A stretch of 64,000 nucleotides of DNA from Chishuiella changwenlii (GCF_900142565.1 NZ_FRBH01000004.1:186001-250000); one strand, 5' to 3'; positions 50,867-60,880 are shown, counted from the stretch's first letter. Notes: a model not told the origin generated them from the letters alone. Program-made: numbers and translations.

Positions 50867-51919
50867 ATGCAAACATTTTACATTATATTCTCTAGCCTAA
50901 TTTTACTTTCTGTTATTATTCCCTATTTTAAAAATTCTCATTGGACAATTCGAGTTTTTGATTACCCAAGATTACAAAAGTTTACCTTATTAACATTAGC
51001 TTGTATTTTATTTATTTTTATTGAGAAAAATAATTTTACTGTTATGTTGTTTGCAAGTTTACTTGTATCTGCAATTTATCTTTTATGGGTTATAATTCCT
51101 TATACTGTCATCGGAAAAAAGATGATAGATGAAGTAAAATTAAGACCAGATGAAAAACCTCTTGATATTATGGTATATAATGTATTACAATATAATGAGG
51201 AATATCAAAAATTGGTTGATCTATTAAAAAAACGAAATCCTGATATTGTTTTTCTTTTAGAAACGAATAAAAAATGGATGGAAAGTATTAAAGAGGCAAC
51301 AGATGAGTATAAATACAAAATAGAAGTTCCTTTAGAAAATACTTATGGACTTTTATTCTATTCTAAATTACCTGTAAAGCATCAAGAAATAAACTATTTA
51401 ATTAGTGATGAAATTCCATCAATAGTTGCTGATATTGAATATAACAAACAAACTATACGTATGTATGGGTTACATCCTACTCCACCTGTACCTCAAGAAA
51501 ACGAAGAAAGTACAGAAAGAGATGCAGAAATATTATTAATAGGTAAAAAAGCAAAAGAATATCAAAAAGCATCTATTGTTTTTGGAGACTTAAATGATGT
51601 TGCTTGGAGTAGAACGACACGATTATTCTTAAAAACAAGTAAAATGTTAGATCCTCGTAGAGGAAGAGGAATGTTTAGTACATTTCATGCTAATTACTGG
51701 TTTCTACGTTGGCCGTTAGATCACTTTTTCTTAAGTTCTCAGTTTCGTTTAGTAGAAATGATAAGAGAACCTCATATTGGTTCTGATCATTATCCTATAA
51801 GTATAAAAGTTGTTTTACGAAGCGATGATATCTCTGGTGAATTTGAGCTTAACCAAGAAGAAAAGATTGAGGTTGAAGAAAAAATTGAAGAAGGCGTAAA
51901 AAAGGGAAACGCTAATTAA
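50867..51919 (+). CDS. Membrane-anchored endonuclease/exonuclease/phosphatase-family protein
   Basis: 350 residues: three N-terminal membrane helices (about 1-20, 38-56, 60-82), then an EEP domain. Catalytic-type residues are in place: MVYNVLQYN (Asn), FLLETNK (metal Glu), GLHPTPP (His), FGDLNDVAWS (Asp/Asn pair), LDHFFLS (Asp) and GSDHYPI (Asp-His). The C-terminal 25 residues are Glu/Lys-rich. The EEP fold covers DNases, phosphodiesterases and phosphatases; substrate unknown. Likely active on the outer side of the inner membrane. Confidence 0.88.
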   Translation: MQTFYIIFSSLILLSVIIPYFKNSHWTIRVFDYPRLQKFTLLTLACILFIFIEKNNFTVMLFASLLVSAIYLLWVIIPYTVIGKKMIDEVKLRPDEKPLDIMVYNVLQYNEEYQKLVDLLKKRNPDIVFLLETNKKWMESIKEATDEYKYKIEVPLENTYGLLFYSKLPVKHQEINYLISDEIPSIVADIEYNKQTIRMYGLHPTPPVPQENEESTERDAEILLIGKKAKEYQKASIVFGDLNDVAWSRTTRLFLKTSKMLDPRRGRGMFSTFHANYWFLRWPLDHFFLSSQFRLVEMIREPHIGSDHYPISIKVVLRSDDISGEFELNQEEKIEVEEKIEEGVKKGNAN

Positions 51920-51921
51920 AT

Positions 51922-51960
51922 AAAAAAGGTTTTAATGAGTAACTCATTAAAACCTTTTTT
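51922..51960 (+). terminator. Terminator after the EEP-family gene
   Basis: 19-bp perfect stem AAAAAAGGTTTTAATGAGT with its complement over one base; T-run follows. Confidence 0.92.
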
Positions 51961-52294
51961 ATTTGATAGAATTATTATTTAGCATAATTTTAATATTAAA
52001 AACTTCTATTGATTTATATTTTATATTGAAGCTACTTTAAAACGATTATTCTATTTAGATAAATTAACAACGAATGTCAAGCTAAATTCATTTCAGCTTC
52101 TCATTAATTTAAACTGATATGAGTTTCGACTTGGCTCAATGTGACAAGGATGATATACCTGACTTAAACTAAATTTATCATTACATAATACTTAGTTTTT
52201 CCATAGAAATGAATATGGCAACAGCAATAAAAACAAAATCATGATTGAACATAGAATAGAATAATTAGTTTAAACACTTTTATAATAAGAACAA
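51961..52294. other. Non-coding gap with an imperfect palindromic repeat-like segment
   Basis: About 330 bp between two terminators with no gene. Positions 52071-52155 contain two small hairpins: AAGCTAAATTCATTTCAGCTT, read as two arms AAGCTAAAT and ATTTCAGCTT, and TGAGTTTCGACTTGGCTCA. The wording (TCGACTTnGCTCAATGTGACA) resembles intergenic repeat fragments common in Bacteroidota, but only one copy is in the window. Confidence 0.4.
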
Positions 52295-52330
52295 AAAAAA
52301 GAGATTAGTTAATTAACTAATCTCTTTTTT
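52295..52330 (-). terminator. Terminator of the gld operon
   Basis: Perfect 18-bp palindrome arms AAAAAAGAGATTAGTTAA and complement, 17 bp downstream of the gldN stop. Confidence 0.92.
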
Positions 52331-52346
52331 ATATTTCTTTTCAGAA

Positions 52347-53252
52347 TTAATAATTCCACATATCAGATTCTGTCTGAATGATAGAGTTTCTAATTCTATG
52401 GTGTTCTTCCATTTGACCTTTAGAATCTTTTGGAATATAATCTCCTATTTCTTTTGCCCCAAACGTTGTTTGAGCTTTGTAAATAACAGAATTAAATCGT
52501 CTTGCATTTAATAACTCATCATATGTAATTGCAGAAGTTGAATTACTAGGATTAAATACTTTGTATTCTGCTAGAGTTTTACGAGCATCTGGATACCAAA
52601 TCCAAAATAAATCGATATAACCTCCTTCATCAGCAAACTCAGTTCCTAAAGATTGTGCATCAGGTCCCATAATAGCTAAACCTAATAAACGGTATCTTAA
52701 TTCACCTAAACGACGATCGATATACCAAAGACCTTTTGTCTTTAACATTTTAATATCAGCCGATTTTACTTTGTAATTAAAGATTGCTCCTTCGTCTGGT
52801 GTTTCACCAGCTTGGATCATATCGAAGTAAAATTGTTGAGTATCTTTCTTCTCATTACGAGCCATAATTTGCTCATAATTCATTTTGTTTAAAAAGAACT
52901 CATCGTCATAAACTTCTGTAATCTTTTTATCACGAATTCCATCAACTAATACATCGTATAAAGATTTAGAATTCTGAACTAATTCATCACCAGATAAATA
53001 ATAAGGTTGATTGATTCGTTCATTCAAATCAATAACTTCCCATACAACTTTTGACCATAACATGTCTTTATCTTCGATAAAACCATATTCTAATGGGGCA
53101 ACAGCCAAGTCGATTGTATCTCCAGCTTCGTCAACTCTTGTTTTATTTTCGCGGTCTCTTCTTAACTGCTCTGGCGTTACAGCGTTAAGAACATTTTGCG
53201 CCATTGTAAGGGTTGAGAAGAAACTCATTAAACCAAACAAAAGATATTTCAT
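52347..53252 (-). CDS. gldN: Gliding motility/type IX secretion protein GldN
   Basis: 301 residues with signal peptide (ending LTMAQ). The family segments VAPLEYGFIEDKDMLWSKVVWEVIDLNERIN, GDELVQNSKSLYDVLVDGI, KGLWYIDRRLGELRYRLLGLAIMGPD and FWIWYPDARKTLAEYKVFN identify GldN/PorN. In known systems it forms the periplasmic ring with GldK beneath the outer-membrane translocon. Last gene of gldK-gldL-gldM-gldN, followed by a strong terminator. Confidence 0.96.
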   Translation of the reverse strand: MKYLLFGLMSFFSTLTMAQNVLNAVTPEQLRRDRENKTRVDEAGDTIDLAVAPLEYGFIEDKDMLWSKVVWEVIDLNERINQPYYLSGDELVQNSKSLYDVLVDGIRDKKITEVYDDEFFLNKMNYEQIMARNEKKDTQQFYFDMIQAGETPDEGAIFNYKVKSADIKMLKTKGLWYIDRRLGELRYRLLGLAIMGPDAQSLGTEFADEGGYIDLFWIWYPDARKTLAEYKVFNPSNSTSAITYDELLNARRFNSVIYKAQTTFGAKEIGDYIPKDSKGQMEEHHRIRNSIIQTESDMWNY

Positions 53253-53277
53253 ATTCTAAATTTTTAACTTTTAAATA

Positions 53278-54846
53278 TTATTGTACTTGAATAGAGATTG
53301 ATGATGCCTCTCCTGTTAATCCAGAATTAGTTTTGTATTTAATATCAAATACACCAATCACATCTCCTTTTTTCGTTTTAGAAATTGCTCCTGCAGCTGC
53401 ATTCATTTTATTTCCAGTAACACGAACTGTTGCTTGACCAGGAACTTTTACATTAAATGATGTAACTTCTCCTGATACTGGGAATAAGAAATCTGGCCAA
53501 TCTACACGAATTGTTTGTGCAGCTACACCATTATCTGGTATAGAAGGACTTGTATTTCCTAAGATAACCCCACGTGCTGGTGGAACTGGTTTAATACGGA
53601 ATGTTTCTCTAACAGTTAACGTTTTTCCTGAACTTGCTTTAGTAGTTGCAGTGAAAACAACTTCACTTCCTCCTCCTGGAGTATAGTTCCATTTGTTTGC
53701 TCCTGCTCCAGAAACACTTCCTGAAGAAGCAACTAAACTAACAGGTCCATTTGCTCCGTTAATTGTTGCAGAAATAGGGTTAACTACTCCACGGTAAACA
53801 ACACGTAAATTATCAGCTACGATAGAACCTCCTGTTGGATCTTTTTCAATAATCTCAGCAGCTTTCTTATCTAATGTTTGTGCAACAACTTGGTAAGTAG
53901 ATGGTGCAATATCAACAGTTTTTGATTGTCCGTTAGAAACGTACGTAATTTTACCTGTTAATTGATTAATACCAACTGTAGAAGTATTTAATTTAATAGA
54001 TGCTTTACCATCTACAACTTCTGCATTACCAACACTTGTTTGTACAGAACCTTTGATAGATCCGTCATAAGCTCCTAAAACAATATTAAGAACTGCTTCG
54101 TCACCAACTTTTACTACACCTGGAGATAAGAATAAACCTTGGAATGCATCCAATTCGATTTTCTCTTTTAATTTTCCAGATAATAAATCTCTCACTAAGT
54201 TACCTTCTTGTGTACGAGCATCCATCTGCATTTTAGATAAATTTGTTAATGCGGCAACCATTGGTTGATCATAAAACTTCTCATTTACCCAAGATTTTTT
54301 CTTAGCTTTTGCTGTTGTTCCAAAGAACTCTTCTAAACTTGCTACAGCAGTTTTAGCTTGAGGGCTTTGTTTTGCATATTTCATCATGAAATTTCTAAAC
54401 GCATCAATTTTAGATACTAATTCTTGCGCTTTTTCATTTCCTTGATCACCACCTTTACCTTTAAATAATAAAGATACAACTGGTTCTGTATTAGACAATG
54501 CATTGTAATCCGTTTCTTCAGATCCAGATACAAAATCTGCTCCAGCTAATTCTTTTTTCAATCCATCAATATAAGTAACAAACTCACTTGTTTGTTTTTT
54601 TACCTCTGCAGCTTCTGCTTGAGTAGCACTATATGTTGGATCTTCTTTTACCTTTAAATCAATTTGTTGATAAAATAAGTCATTATTTTTAAAAGTCAAT
54701 TCTGTTGTTGACTCTAATGACGTATTTATACTTTCAAAAGATCTCAATACCTCACGATCTACGTTCAAAGCCATCATTGCAATGAACACAAGATACATCA
54801 GGTTGATCATCTTCTGACGTCCGGTTAATTTACCACCTCCTGCCAT
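53278..54846 (-). CDS. gldM: Gliding motility/type IX secretion motor protein GldM
   Basis: 522 residues. One N-terminal membrane helix (about 12-30, KMINLMYLVFIAMMALNVD) followed by a large periplasmic part made of a helical domain (about 35-220) and successive beta domains (GSIKGSVQTSVGNAEVVDGKASIKL, RVVYRGVVNPISATI, VRVTGNKMNAAAGAI), the GldM/PorM architecture. With GldL it forms the proton-driven motor that powers type IX secretion and gliding, and contacts the GldKN ring. Confidence 0.96.
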   Translation of the reverse strand: MAGGGKLTGRQKMINLMYLVFIAMMALNVDREVLRSFESINTSLESTTELTFKNNDLFYQQIDLKVKEDPTYSATQAEAAEVKKQTSEFVTYIDGLKKELAGADFVSGSEETDYNALSNTEPVVSLLFKGKGGDQGNEKAQELVSKIDAFRNFMMKYAKQSPQAKTAVASLEEFFGTTAKAKKKSWVNEKFYDQPMVAALTNLSKMQMDARTQEGNLVRDLLSGKLKEKIELDAFQGLFLSPGVVKVGDEAVLNIVLGAYDGSIKGSVQTSVGNAEVVDGKASIKLNTSTVGINQLTGKITYVSNGQSKTVDIAPSTYQVVAQTLDKKAAEIIEKDPTGGSIVADNLRVVYRGVVNPISATINGANGPVSLVASSGSVSGAGANKWNYTPGGGSEVVFTATTKASSGKTLTVRETFRIKPVPPARGVILGNTSPSIPDNGVAAQTIRVDWPDFLFPVSGEVTSFNVKVPGQATVRVTGNKMNAAAGAISKTKKGDVIGVFDIKYKTNSGLTGEASSISIQVQ

Positions 54847-54896
54847 AATATTTTTATAGAATTAATAATTATTAGTTAATTTATCTTAGCAGTGAA

Positions 54897-55568
54897 TTAG
54901 TTATTTTTCATTGCAGTTAGCATACCACCGTATACTTTGTTTAATGCATTAATGTTAGCAGAAAGTTCTTGCATTTCTTTTAAGAATTGCTCTGAACTAC
55001 CTGAAGATTTTTGCATGTCTTCGATAAATTGTTTATTTAATTCTACTTGTTTTTGGCTATTTTCTATTTGTTGAGCATAAACAACATTTAATGCATTAAT
55101 GTTATTTGATGCTTTTGCAATTTCATTACTATACTGCTCTGTAGATGCTACTGCAGAAGTTGTTGTGTTTAATTCATTAACAGCTGCTCCAAATTTATCT
55201 AAAGAACCACGTAATCTTTCGAAAACTTCTTTGTCTAATTTAGCGTCTGCTAAAACTTTGTCCAACTCAGATGTTAAGTTGTTACCTGCAGTTGCTACTG
55301 CCGCTGTTTTTCTTTGAACTGGCTCTCCTTCTAATAATTCTGGATAAGCTTTTTCCCAATCGTAACTTCCAGACACTTTATCGAAAAATGCAGAATAAAA
55401 GAATACGATTGCCTCTGCTACTAATCCTACTGTTAAGATTGCGTTAGCTGAAATAGGACCTAAATTTGTGTGTGTAATTTTACACAATGCCCCGATAATT
55501 ACTACTGCGGCGAAGAAATTATACAAAAAATTTGTAAAACGTTCTTGTTTTGAAGCTTGTAATGCCAT
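54897..55568 (-). CDS. gldL: Gliding motility/type IX secretion motor protein GldL
   Basis: 223 residues: two membrane helices near the N-terminus (about 13-27 and 37-57) with a long helical cytoplasmic domain rich in Asn/Gln/Glu (about 80-223). The region SANAILTVGLVAEAIVFFYSAF carries the membrane-embedded Glu that is linked to proton flow in known GldL/PorL. Works with GldM, encoded 50 bp downstream. Confidence 0.95.
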   Translation of the reverse strand: MALQASKQERFTNFLYNFFAAVVIIGALCKITHTNLGPISANAILTVGLVAEAIVFFYSAFFDKVSGSYDWEKAYPELLEGEPVQRKTAAVATAGNNLTSELDKVLADAKLDKEVFERLRGSLDKFGAAVNELNTTTSAVASTEQYSNEIAKASNNINALNVVYAQQIENSQKQVELNKQFIEDMQKSSGSSEQFLKEMQELSANINALNKVYGGMLTAMKNN

Positions 55569-55606
55569 AAAAGTGCTTTTAAAAAATTAAATAGTTTGTT
55601 ATTGTT

Positions 55607-57049
55607 TTATTTTGTTCTTCTGTAATTTACTTTTGATCCTTCTGGATAAGACTGTACAGTTCTAAATCCAACAAAACTTCTTGCAGAATCTTTGTGTTCC
55701 CAATCACGAGATGATATCATTAATAAATATCCTACATCTTTCCATGAACCTCCACGTACACTTTTCTTCTTTTCAACACCAGAAATTGATGGGTTTAATG
55801 AAGATGACATTGTATAAGTAGATCTGTTGTAAGGCGAGCTAGTCCATTCTGCTACATTTCCTGCCATATCATACAATCCATATCCATTTGGACGGAAAGT
55901 TTTAATTGGAGCAGTATACATGTAACCTGTTTTTTTACCATCGTTGATCTCTAAATAATCTCCACGTTTTGGTTTAAAGTTTGCTAAATAACAACCTCTA
56001 TCATCTGTTAAGTAAGGTCCTCCCCAAGGATATGGAGCATTTTCTAATCCTCCTTTAGCAGCATATTCCCACTCTATCTCTGTAGGTAAACGGTAACTAA
56101 TTACTTTTACAGCTTTTCCTTTTTTACTTTTTCTAGCAAGTGCATCATTGTGGTATCTTGTACGGAAATCACAAAAAGCAGTAGCTTGATTCCAGTTAAT
56201 CCCTACAACAGGATAATCAGCATAAGCTTTATGCCAAAAATAATCTTGGTGCATTGGATCATTGTATGAGTAATTAAAATCTCTTACCCAAACAGTTGTA
56301 TCTGGATAAATATTTAAATTAAATTCTTTACGGAAATCAACTCTAAAAGTACCTTTTCTTTTAATAGCAGCATCTTGGTCAACTGTAACGTAAGAATAAT
56401 TTAACTTACGAGTATCAATTGTTCTTTGTCCATTCATGCGTTCTTCTGGTGGATAGTATAATCCTTCCATTGCCTCAGCATAGTCAATATCTGGATATTT
56501 ATATTTATCCCACTCTAAAGGAATTTTTTTATTTAATCTTCTATCGTTAATTGGATTTTGCCCATCCCTACCTGTATTAACTTGTCTCATGTATTCATCG
56601 TATGGAGTTCCTTCTCCATCTTCAGAACCAGAAATATATGCATAAGCACCTATCCCATCATCACCTCCTGGGTTTTGATTAAGTGGGTCAAAACCTAATG
56701 ATTCTGCTTTATCAGCTAAAGCAGTTCTAGCAATAGAATCTTTTACATAATTTACAAAATACTTATACTCAGAATTTGTAATTTCTGTATCATCCATGAA
56801 AAAACCTGATACTGTAACAGTTTTCACAGGAGCATCATTTGTTTTTGTAAAATCGTAGTCTGTTTGTCCTAAAACAAACGATCCACTTGGAATTGGAACC
56901 ATCCCTTTTGGACGAACTGGTGTCCAAACTGAAGAACTTTCAGAAACTATCTGCCCATCATTTCTATTACCACTACCTCTACTTTTCAACATCTTACAAG
57001 AAGATAAAGAAAGAGTTACTAATAATATACTTACCAAAATTCTATTCAT
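55607..57049 (-). CDS. gldK: Gliding motility/type IX secretion lipoprotein GldK
   Basis: 480 residues. Lipoprotein signal with lipobox LSSC (Cys18). The remainder is a formylglycine-generating-enzyme-like (sulfatase-modifying) fold: MVPIPSGSFVLGQTDYDF, VSGFFMDDTEITNSEYKYF, ISYRLPTEIEWEYAAKGG, YDMAGNVAEWTSSPY and VRGGSWKD. GldK/PorK is the outer-membrane-anchored ring lipoprotein of the type IX system; catalytic activity is not expected. First gene of the gldKLMN cluster; 105 bp from the upstream arginase-fold gene. Confidence 0.96.
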   Translation of the reverse strand: MNRILVSILLVTLSLSSCKMLKSRGSGNRNDGQIVSESSSVWTPVRPKGMVPIPSGSFVLGQTDYDFTKTNDAPVKTVTVSGFFMDDTEITNSEYKYFVNYVKDSIARTALADKAESLGFDPLNQNPGGDDGIGAYAYISGSEDGEGTPYDEYMRQVNTGRDGQNPINDRRLNKKIPLEWDKYKYPDIDYAEAMEGLYYPPEERMNGQRTIDTRKLNYSYVTVDQDAAIKRKGTFRVDFRKEFNLNIYPDTTVWVRDFNYSYNDPMHQDYFWHKAYADYPVVGINWNQATAFCDFRTRYHNDALARKSKKGKAVKVISYRLPTEIEWEYAAKGGLENAPYPWGGPYLTDDRGCYLANFKPKRGDYLEINDGKKTGYMYTAPIKTFRPNGYGLYDMAGNVAEWTSSPYNRSTYTMSSSLNPSISGVEKKKSVRGGSWKDVGYLLMISSRDWEHKDSARSFVGFRTVQSYPEGSKVNYRRTK

Positions 57050-57154
57050 TCTGCTATAGATTTATTTTATACAGGTTTTATACTTTTGTATCAATTGTAA
57101 TTCGATGCAAATTAAATCAAATTATCAATTGGTTATTAATTTATTAATTACTTT

Positions 57155-58303
57155 TTAGTAAAATTTTTTAAAATACTTCCACCACCTATTCGGAACTTCC
57201 CCTTTAAGTGCTTGCTCATAGTCTTTTTCTGAGCAAGATATTATCTCTTTTTTCGACTTATCATCAACGGTATAATCGACTTCAATCCACCATTGATTTG
57301 TTTCAGCATTTCGATAAAAAATATAATTATACCCTTCTGTAGGAACATAAATTTTATCAAAATATTGTGCATCATCAAAACTTTTTATTTCTGGACGATG
57401 ATTTTTTCCTTCTATAAAGTACCAAATCATCTGTGAAATTAATAAGTGATCTAACTTTTTATAGTTTTCAATATAATCACAAACGTAAATAGATGACACT
57501 TTATTGCTAAATCCTAAATATTTTGTCAAAGCACAAATTTCTCTTGAAGAAAAACCATTTGGTGTCATATTCTTTGAAGAAGAAAAATCCGATCCTTGTA
57601 AACTAGAAAGGTTGATTAATGCTGCGTTAACGTCTCTTGAATAAGATTCAACCTCTTTTACATTGTCTGCAATTTGCCCTAATCTTATTGTTTCAAAATT
57701 TAATTGATTAATTAAATCTAATTGTTCTTGCGCAACAAAATAAGTCTGATAACCAATATTTGTGTAATCCAAAAGATTAAACGGTTCGTGAGAAATTACT
57801 TTTGTTAAGTAATTTTCATCAGTTGTTTGATCTTGATCTTTATCTAATCTTAACTTGGAATCAACCGTTAAATAGTATAATTTATCTATTATTCCATCGT
57901 AAGCACGATATTGTTGATAACCTAAACTTGGTGTTCCTCCTAGAATTATAACAACATAGCCATCGCTAACTAATCCGTTTATAACTTCTCTAAAAACCTT
58001 TTCTGTCTCCTTTTTATTGTCGTCGTAATTTATATCGCCAAAATCATACAAATCAATTGTCCAATTACCTAATTGTAATTCATATAACTGTGTACGTATT
58101 AAGCTAAAATCAACATCTTCAATCAAATCGTTTTGTTTTGATCGAGACTCTGTTACTCCAATTAATGCAATTTTATCTTTGTTAGCATTTTCTTCAAGAA
58201 TATCTTCTTGAAACTTAATTGAAGCTCCTAGAGAGAAAGAGTTACAAGATTTAGCAAAATCTTGTAACTCTTCAGAAACTGGTTTTAAAAAGTCTTTATA
58301 CAT
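57155..58303 (-). CDS. Arginase-fold protein lacking the metal ligands
   Basis: 382 residues. Overall pattern of the ureohydrolase (arginase/agmatinase/formimidoylglutamase) family: IALIGVTESR, VVIILGGTPSLGYQQYRAYD, IDKLYYLTVDSKLRL, NGFSSREICALTKYLGFSNKVSSIYVCDY. The manganese ligands normally in GGDHS, DAHxD and SxDxDxxDP are absent: the equivalents read GGTPS, TVDSKLR and NLSSLQGSDF. Annotation pipelines call such proteins formimidoylglutamase, but no catalysis is expected. It is conserved beside gldK in related genomes as far as I recall. Lies six bases after topA, so it is cotranscribed with it. Confidence 0.8.
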   Translation of the reverse strand: MYKDFLKPVSEELQDFAKSCNSFSLGASIKFQEDILEENANKDKIALIGVTESRSKQNDLIEDVDFSLIRTQLYELQLGNWTIDLYDFGDINYDDNKKETEKVFREVINGLVSDGYVVIILGGTPSLGYQQYRAYDGIIDKLYYLTVDSKLRLDKDQDQTTDENYLTKVISHEPFNLLDYTNIGYQTYFVAQEQLDLINQLNFETIRLGQIADNVKEVESYSRDVNAALINLSSLQGSDFSSSKNMTPNGFSSREICALTKYLGFSNKVSSIYVCDYIENYKKLDHLLISQMIWYFIEGKNHRPEIKSFDDAQYFDKIYVPTEGYNYIFYRNAETNQWWIEVDYTVDDKSKKEIISCSEKDYEQALKGEVPNRWWKYFKKFY

Positions 58304-58309
58304 TACTTT

Positions 58310-60838
58310 TTATTCGTCGTTTTTTTTTGTTACCGTTTTCTTTGTCGTAGTTTTTTTAGCTGTTGTTTTCTTTGCTGCTACTTTCTTTTTCGGTTTCGCA
58401 GCTTCTATCAACTTTTCTACTTCTTGTAAAGTTAACGCTTCTGGATTTGTTTCTTTTGATAATTCAACTTTTATTTTCCCTTGAATTAAATTGAAACGTC
58501 CCCAACGTGCTTTTTCTAATCTAATTTCTTGTTCTGTCCATTCGCGAACAACTCTTTCAGATTCTTTTTTCTTTTTATCCTCAATTAATTCAATGATATC
58601 TTCTTGAGATAAATGATCAAAATCGTATTTTTTAGAAACATTAATAAACCATTCATTCCATTTAATGAAAGGTCCAAAACGTCCTTTTCCTTTCGTTACA
58701 TCATATCCTTCGTATTGTGCAATAGGCGCATCTGCCTTTAATTTTTCTTCAATTAATTCTTTTGCACGATCAAAAGATAGATCCATTAAATCTTCTTCTT
58801 TCGGGATTGAAATATATTTATCATCAAACTTAACATAAGGACCAAAACGCCCTACATTAACTTCTACTTCTTGTCCTTTGTATTCTCCTAAAACTTTTGG
58901 TAATTCAAACAATTTCATTGCTTCCTCAAAAGTTATACTATGAATAGATTGGTGTTTTTGTAAACTAGCAAAACGTGGTTTTTCTTCGTCATCTGCTTCT
59001 CCAATCTGAATCATTGGTCCAAAACGTCCAATACGTGCATGCACTTTTTTACCAGAAACAGGATCTACACCTAATTCTCTTTCTCCTGTTGCACGATCAG
59101 CATTTTCTTGAACATCTTCTACGACATGATGAAATTTTGTATAAAATTCATCAATCATTTCTGTCCAATTTAATTTACCTTCAGCAATCTCATCGAAACT
59201 ATTTTCTACGCGAGCCGTAAAATCATAGTCCATTACGTTTGTAAAATAATCTACTAAGAAATCGTTCACTACAATACCGATATCTGTTGGCATTAATTTG
59301 CGACGATCTGCACCAAAAATTTCTTTTTGTTGTGCTTTTTTAATTTGATTATCTACTAATTTTAAGGTGTTATATTGTCTTTCTTGTCCGTCTAATTCTC
59401 CAATTTCTACGTATTCTCTTTTCTGAATTGTAGAAATAGTTGGTGCATAAGTCGATGGACGACCAATTCCTAGTTCTTCTAATTTTTTTACCAAAGATGC
59501 CTCTGTATATCGAGCTGGTGCTCTTGTAAAACGTTCTGTACCTAAAATTTCATCAGCTTTCAGTTTTTCATTAATCGTAACACTTGGTAATAATACTTTA
59601 TCATCATCTACATCTTCATCGTCATGAGACTCTTGATAAACTTTTAAAAATCCATCAAAAACAATCACCTCACCTTTCGCTTGAAAGATAAAATTATTTT
59701 TATTGTTATCGATATCGATAATTGTACGCTCTAATTCAGCATTAGCCATCTGAGATGAAACTGTTCTTTTCCAAATTAAGTCGTATAATTTTCGCATCGA
59801 ATCATCGCCATTGATGGTTTGATTTTCAAAATGTGTTGGTCGAATCGCCTCGTGCGCTTCTTGTGCAGATGAATTTTTATTTTTGTATTTTCTTATTTCT
59901 ACGTACTTAGCTCCATATTCTGCTTCAACAGTAGATTTTATTGCTGTTAATGCATCATCAGATAAATTAACACTATCTGTTCTCATATATGTAATATGTC
60001 CAGATTCGTAAAGTTGTTGTGCTACTCGCATTGTTCTCGAAACCGAAAAACCTAATTTACGAGAAGCTTCTTGTTGTAAAGTAGAAGTTGTAAATGGTGC
60101 AGAAGGTGTTCTTTTTGCTGGTTTTTTCTGTAAATCATTTACTTTAAAATCAGCATTTATACATGTTTCTAAGAAATCTTCTGCTTCTTTTAATTTAGAG
60201 AATTCCTTTGTTAAAACAGCTTTTAATGTTCTTCCTTCGTTTGTTTCAAAAATTGCTACAAAACGGTAAGATGAAACTGGAGTAAACTTTAAAATTTCTT
60301 TTTCTCTTTCTACAATCAATCTTACAGAAACTGATTGTACACGACCAGCAGATAATCCTGGTTTTATTTTTCTCCATAAAATTGGAGACATTTCGAAACC
60401 AACCAAACGATCTAAGATTCTACGTGCTTGTTGAGCATCAACTAAATTCTCATCAATTACACGTGGATTTGCAACAGCTCGTTGAATTGCTTTCTTTGTA
60501 ATTTCGTTAAAAACAATACGCTTTGTATCTTTTTTCTTTAAATCAAGTACATTGTACAAATGCCAAGATATAGCTTCTCCTTCGCGATCCTCATCGGATG
60601 CTAGCCAAATTGTTTCTGCTTTGGAAGACAATTTTTTTAACTTACTAACAACATCTTTTTTATCTGGTGTTACTTCATAAATTGGCTGATATTGATTTTC
60701 TATATCTATTCCCATTCCTTTCTTGGGTAAATCGACTACGTGACCAAAACTTGATTCTACGATAAAGTCATTTCCTAAAAAACCTTGAATGGTTTTAGCT
60801 TTTGCTGGGGACTCAACAATTACGAGATTTTTCGACAT
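58310..60838 (-). CDS. topA: DNA topoisomerase I
   Basis: 842 residues. Toprim domain at the N-terminus (VIVESPAKAKTIQGFLG; WLASDEDREGEAISWHL), catalytic segment SGHITYMRTDSVNLS with the active-site Tyr, and KLEELGIGRPSTYAPTISTIQKR. After the core come four C-terminal topo_C repeats (each with GRFGPxI/VK) in place of zinc fingers, and a Lys/Thr/Ala-rich tail. Relaxes negative supercoils. First gene of a long minus-strand group reaching gldN. Confidence 0.97.
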   Translation of the reverse strand: MSKNLVIVESPAKAKTIQGFLGNDFIVESSFGHVVDLPKKGMGIDIENQYQPIYEVTPDKKDVVSKLKKLSSKAETIWLASDEDREGEAISWHLYNVLDLKKKDTKRIVFNEITKKAIQRAVANPRVIDENLVDAQQARRILDRLVGFEMSPILWRKIKPGLSAGRVQSVSVRLIVEREKEILKFTPVSSYRFVAIFETNEGRTLKAVLTKEFSKLKEAEDFLETCINADFKVNDLQKKPAKRTPSAPFTTSTLQQEASRKLGFSVSRTMRVAQQLYESGHITYMRTDSVNLSDDALTAIKSTVEAEYGAKYVEIRKYKNKNSSAQEAHEAIRPTHFENQTINGDDSMRKLYDLIWKRTVSSQMANAELERTIIDIDNNKNNFIFQAKGEVIVFDGFLKVYQESHDDEDVDDDKVLLPSVTINEKLKADEILGTERFTRAPARYTEASLVKKLEELGIGRPSTYAPTISTIQKREYVEIGELDGQERQYNTLKLVDNQIKKAQQKEIFGADRRKLMPTDIGIVVNDFLVDYFTNVMDYDFTARVENSFDEIAEGKLNWTEMIDEFYTKFHHVVEDVQENADRATGERELGVDPVSGKKVHARIGRFGPMIQIGEADDEEKPRFASLQKHQSIHSITFEEAMKLFELPKVLGEYKGQEVEVNVGRFGPYVKFDDKYISIPKEEDLMDLSFDRAKELIEEKLKADAPIAQYEGYDVTKGKGRFGPFIKWNEWFINVSKKYDFDHLSQEDIIELIEDKKKKESERVVREWTEQEIRLEKARWGRFNLIQGKIKVELSKETNPEALTLQEVEKLIEAAKPKKKVAAKKTTAKKTTTKKTVTKKNDE

Positions 60839-60860
60839 ATTGTTTTCTTAAATTTTTATG

Positions 60861-60868
60861 CAAAATTA
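60861..60868 (-). promoter_or_regulatory. -7 element (TAATTTTG) for topA
   Basis: Minus-strand TAATTTTG fits TAnnTTTG and lies 22 bp before the topA ATG. Confidence 0.5.
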
Positions 60869-60880
60869 ATAACAAAAAAA

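Noticed and set aside
57155-58303. Annotation as an active formimidoylglutamase or arginase
   Set aside because: The His and Asp metal ligands in all three family motifs are missing.
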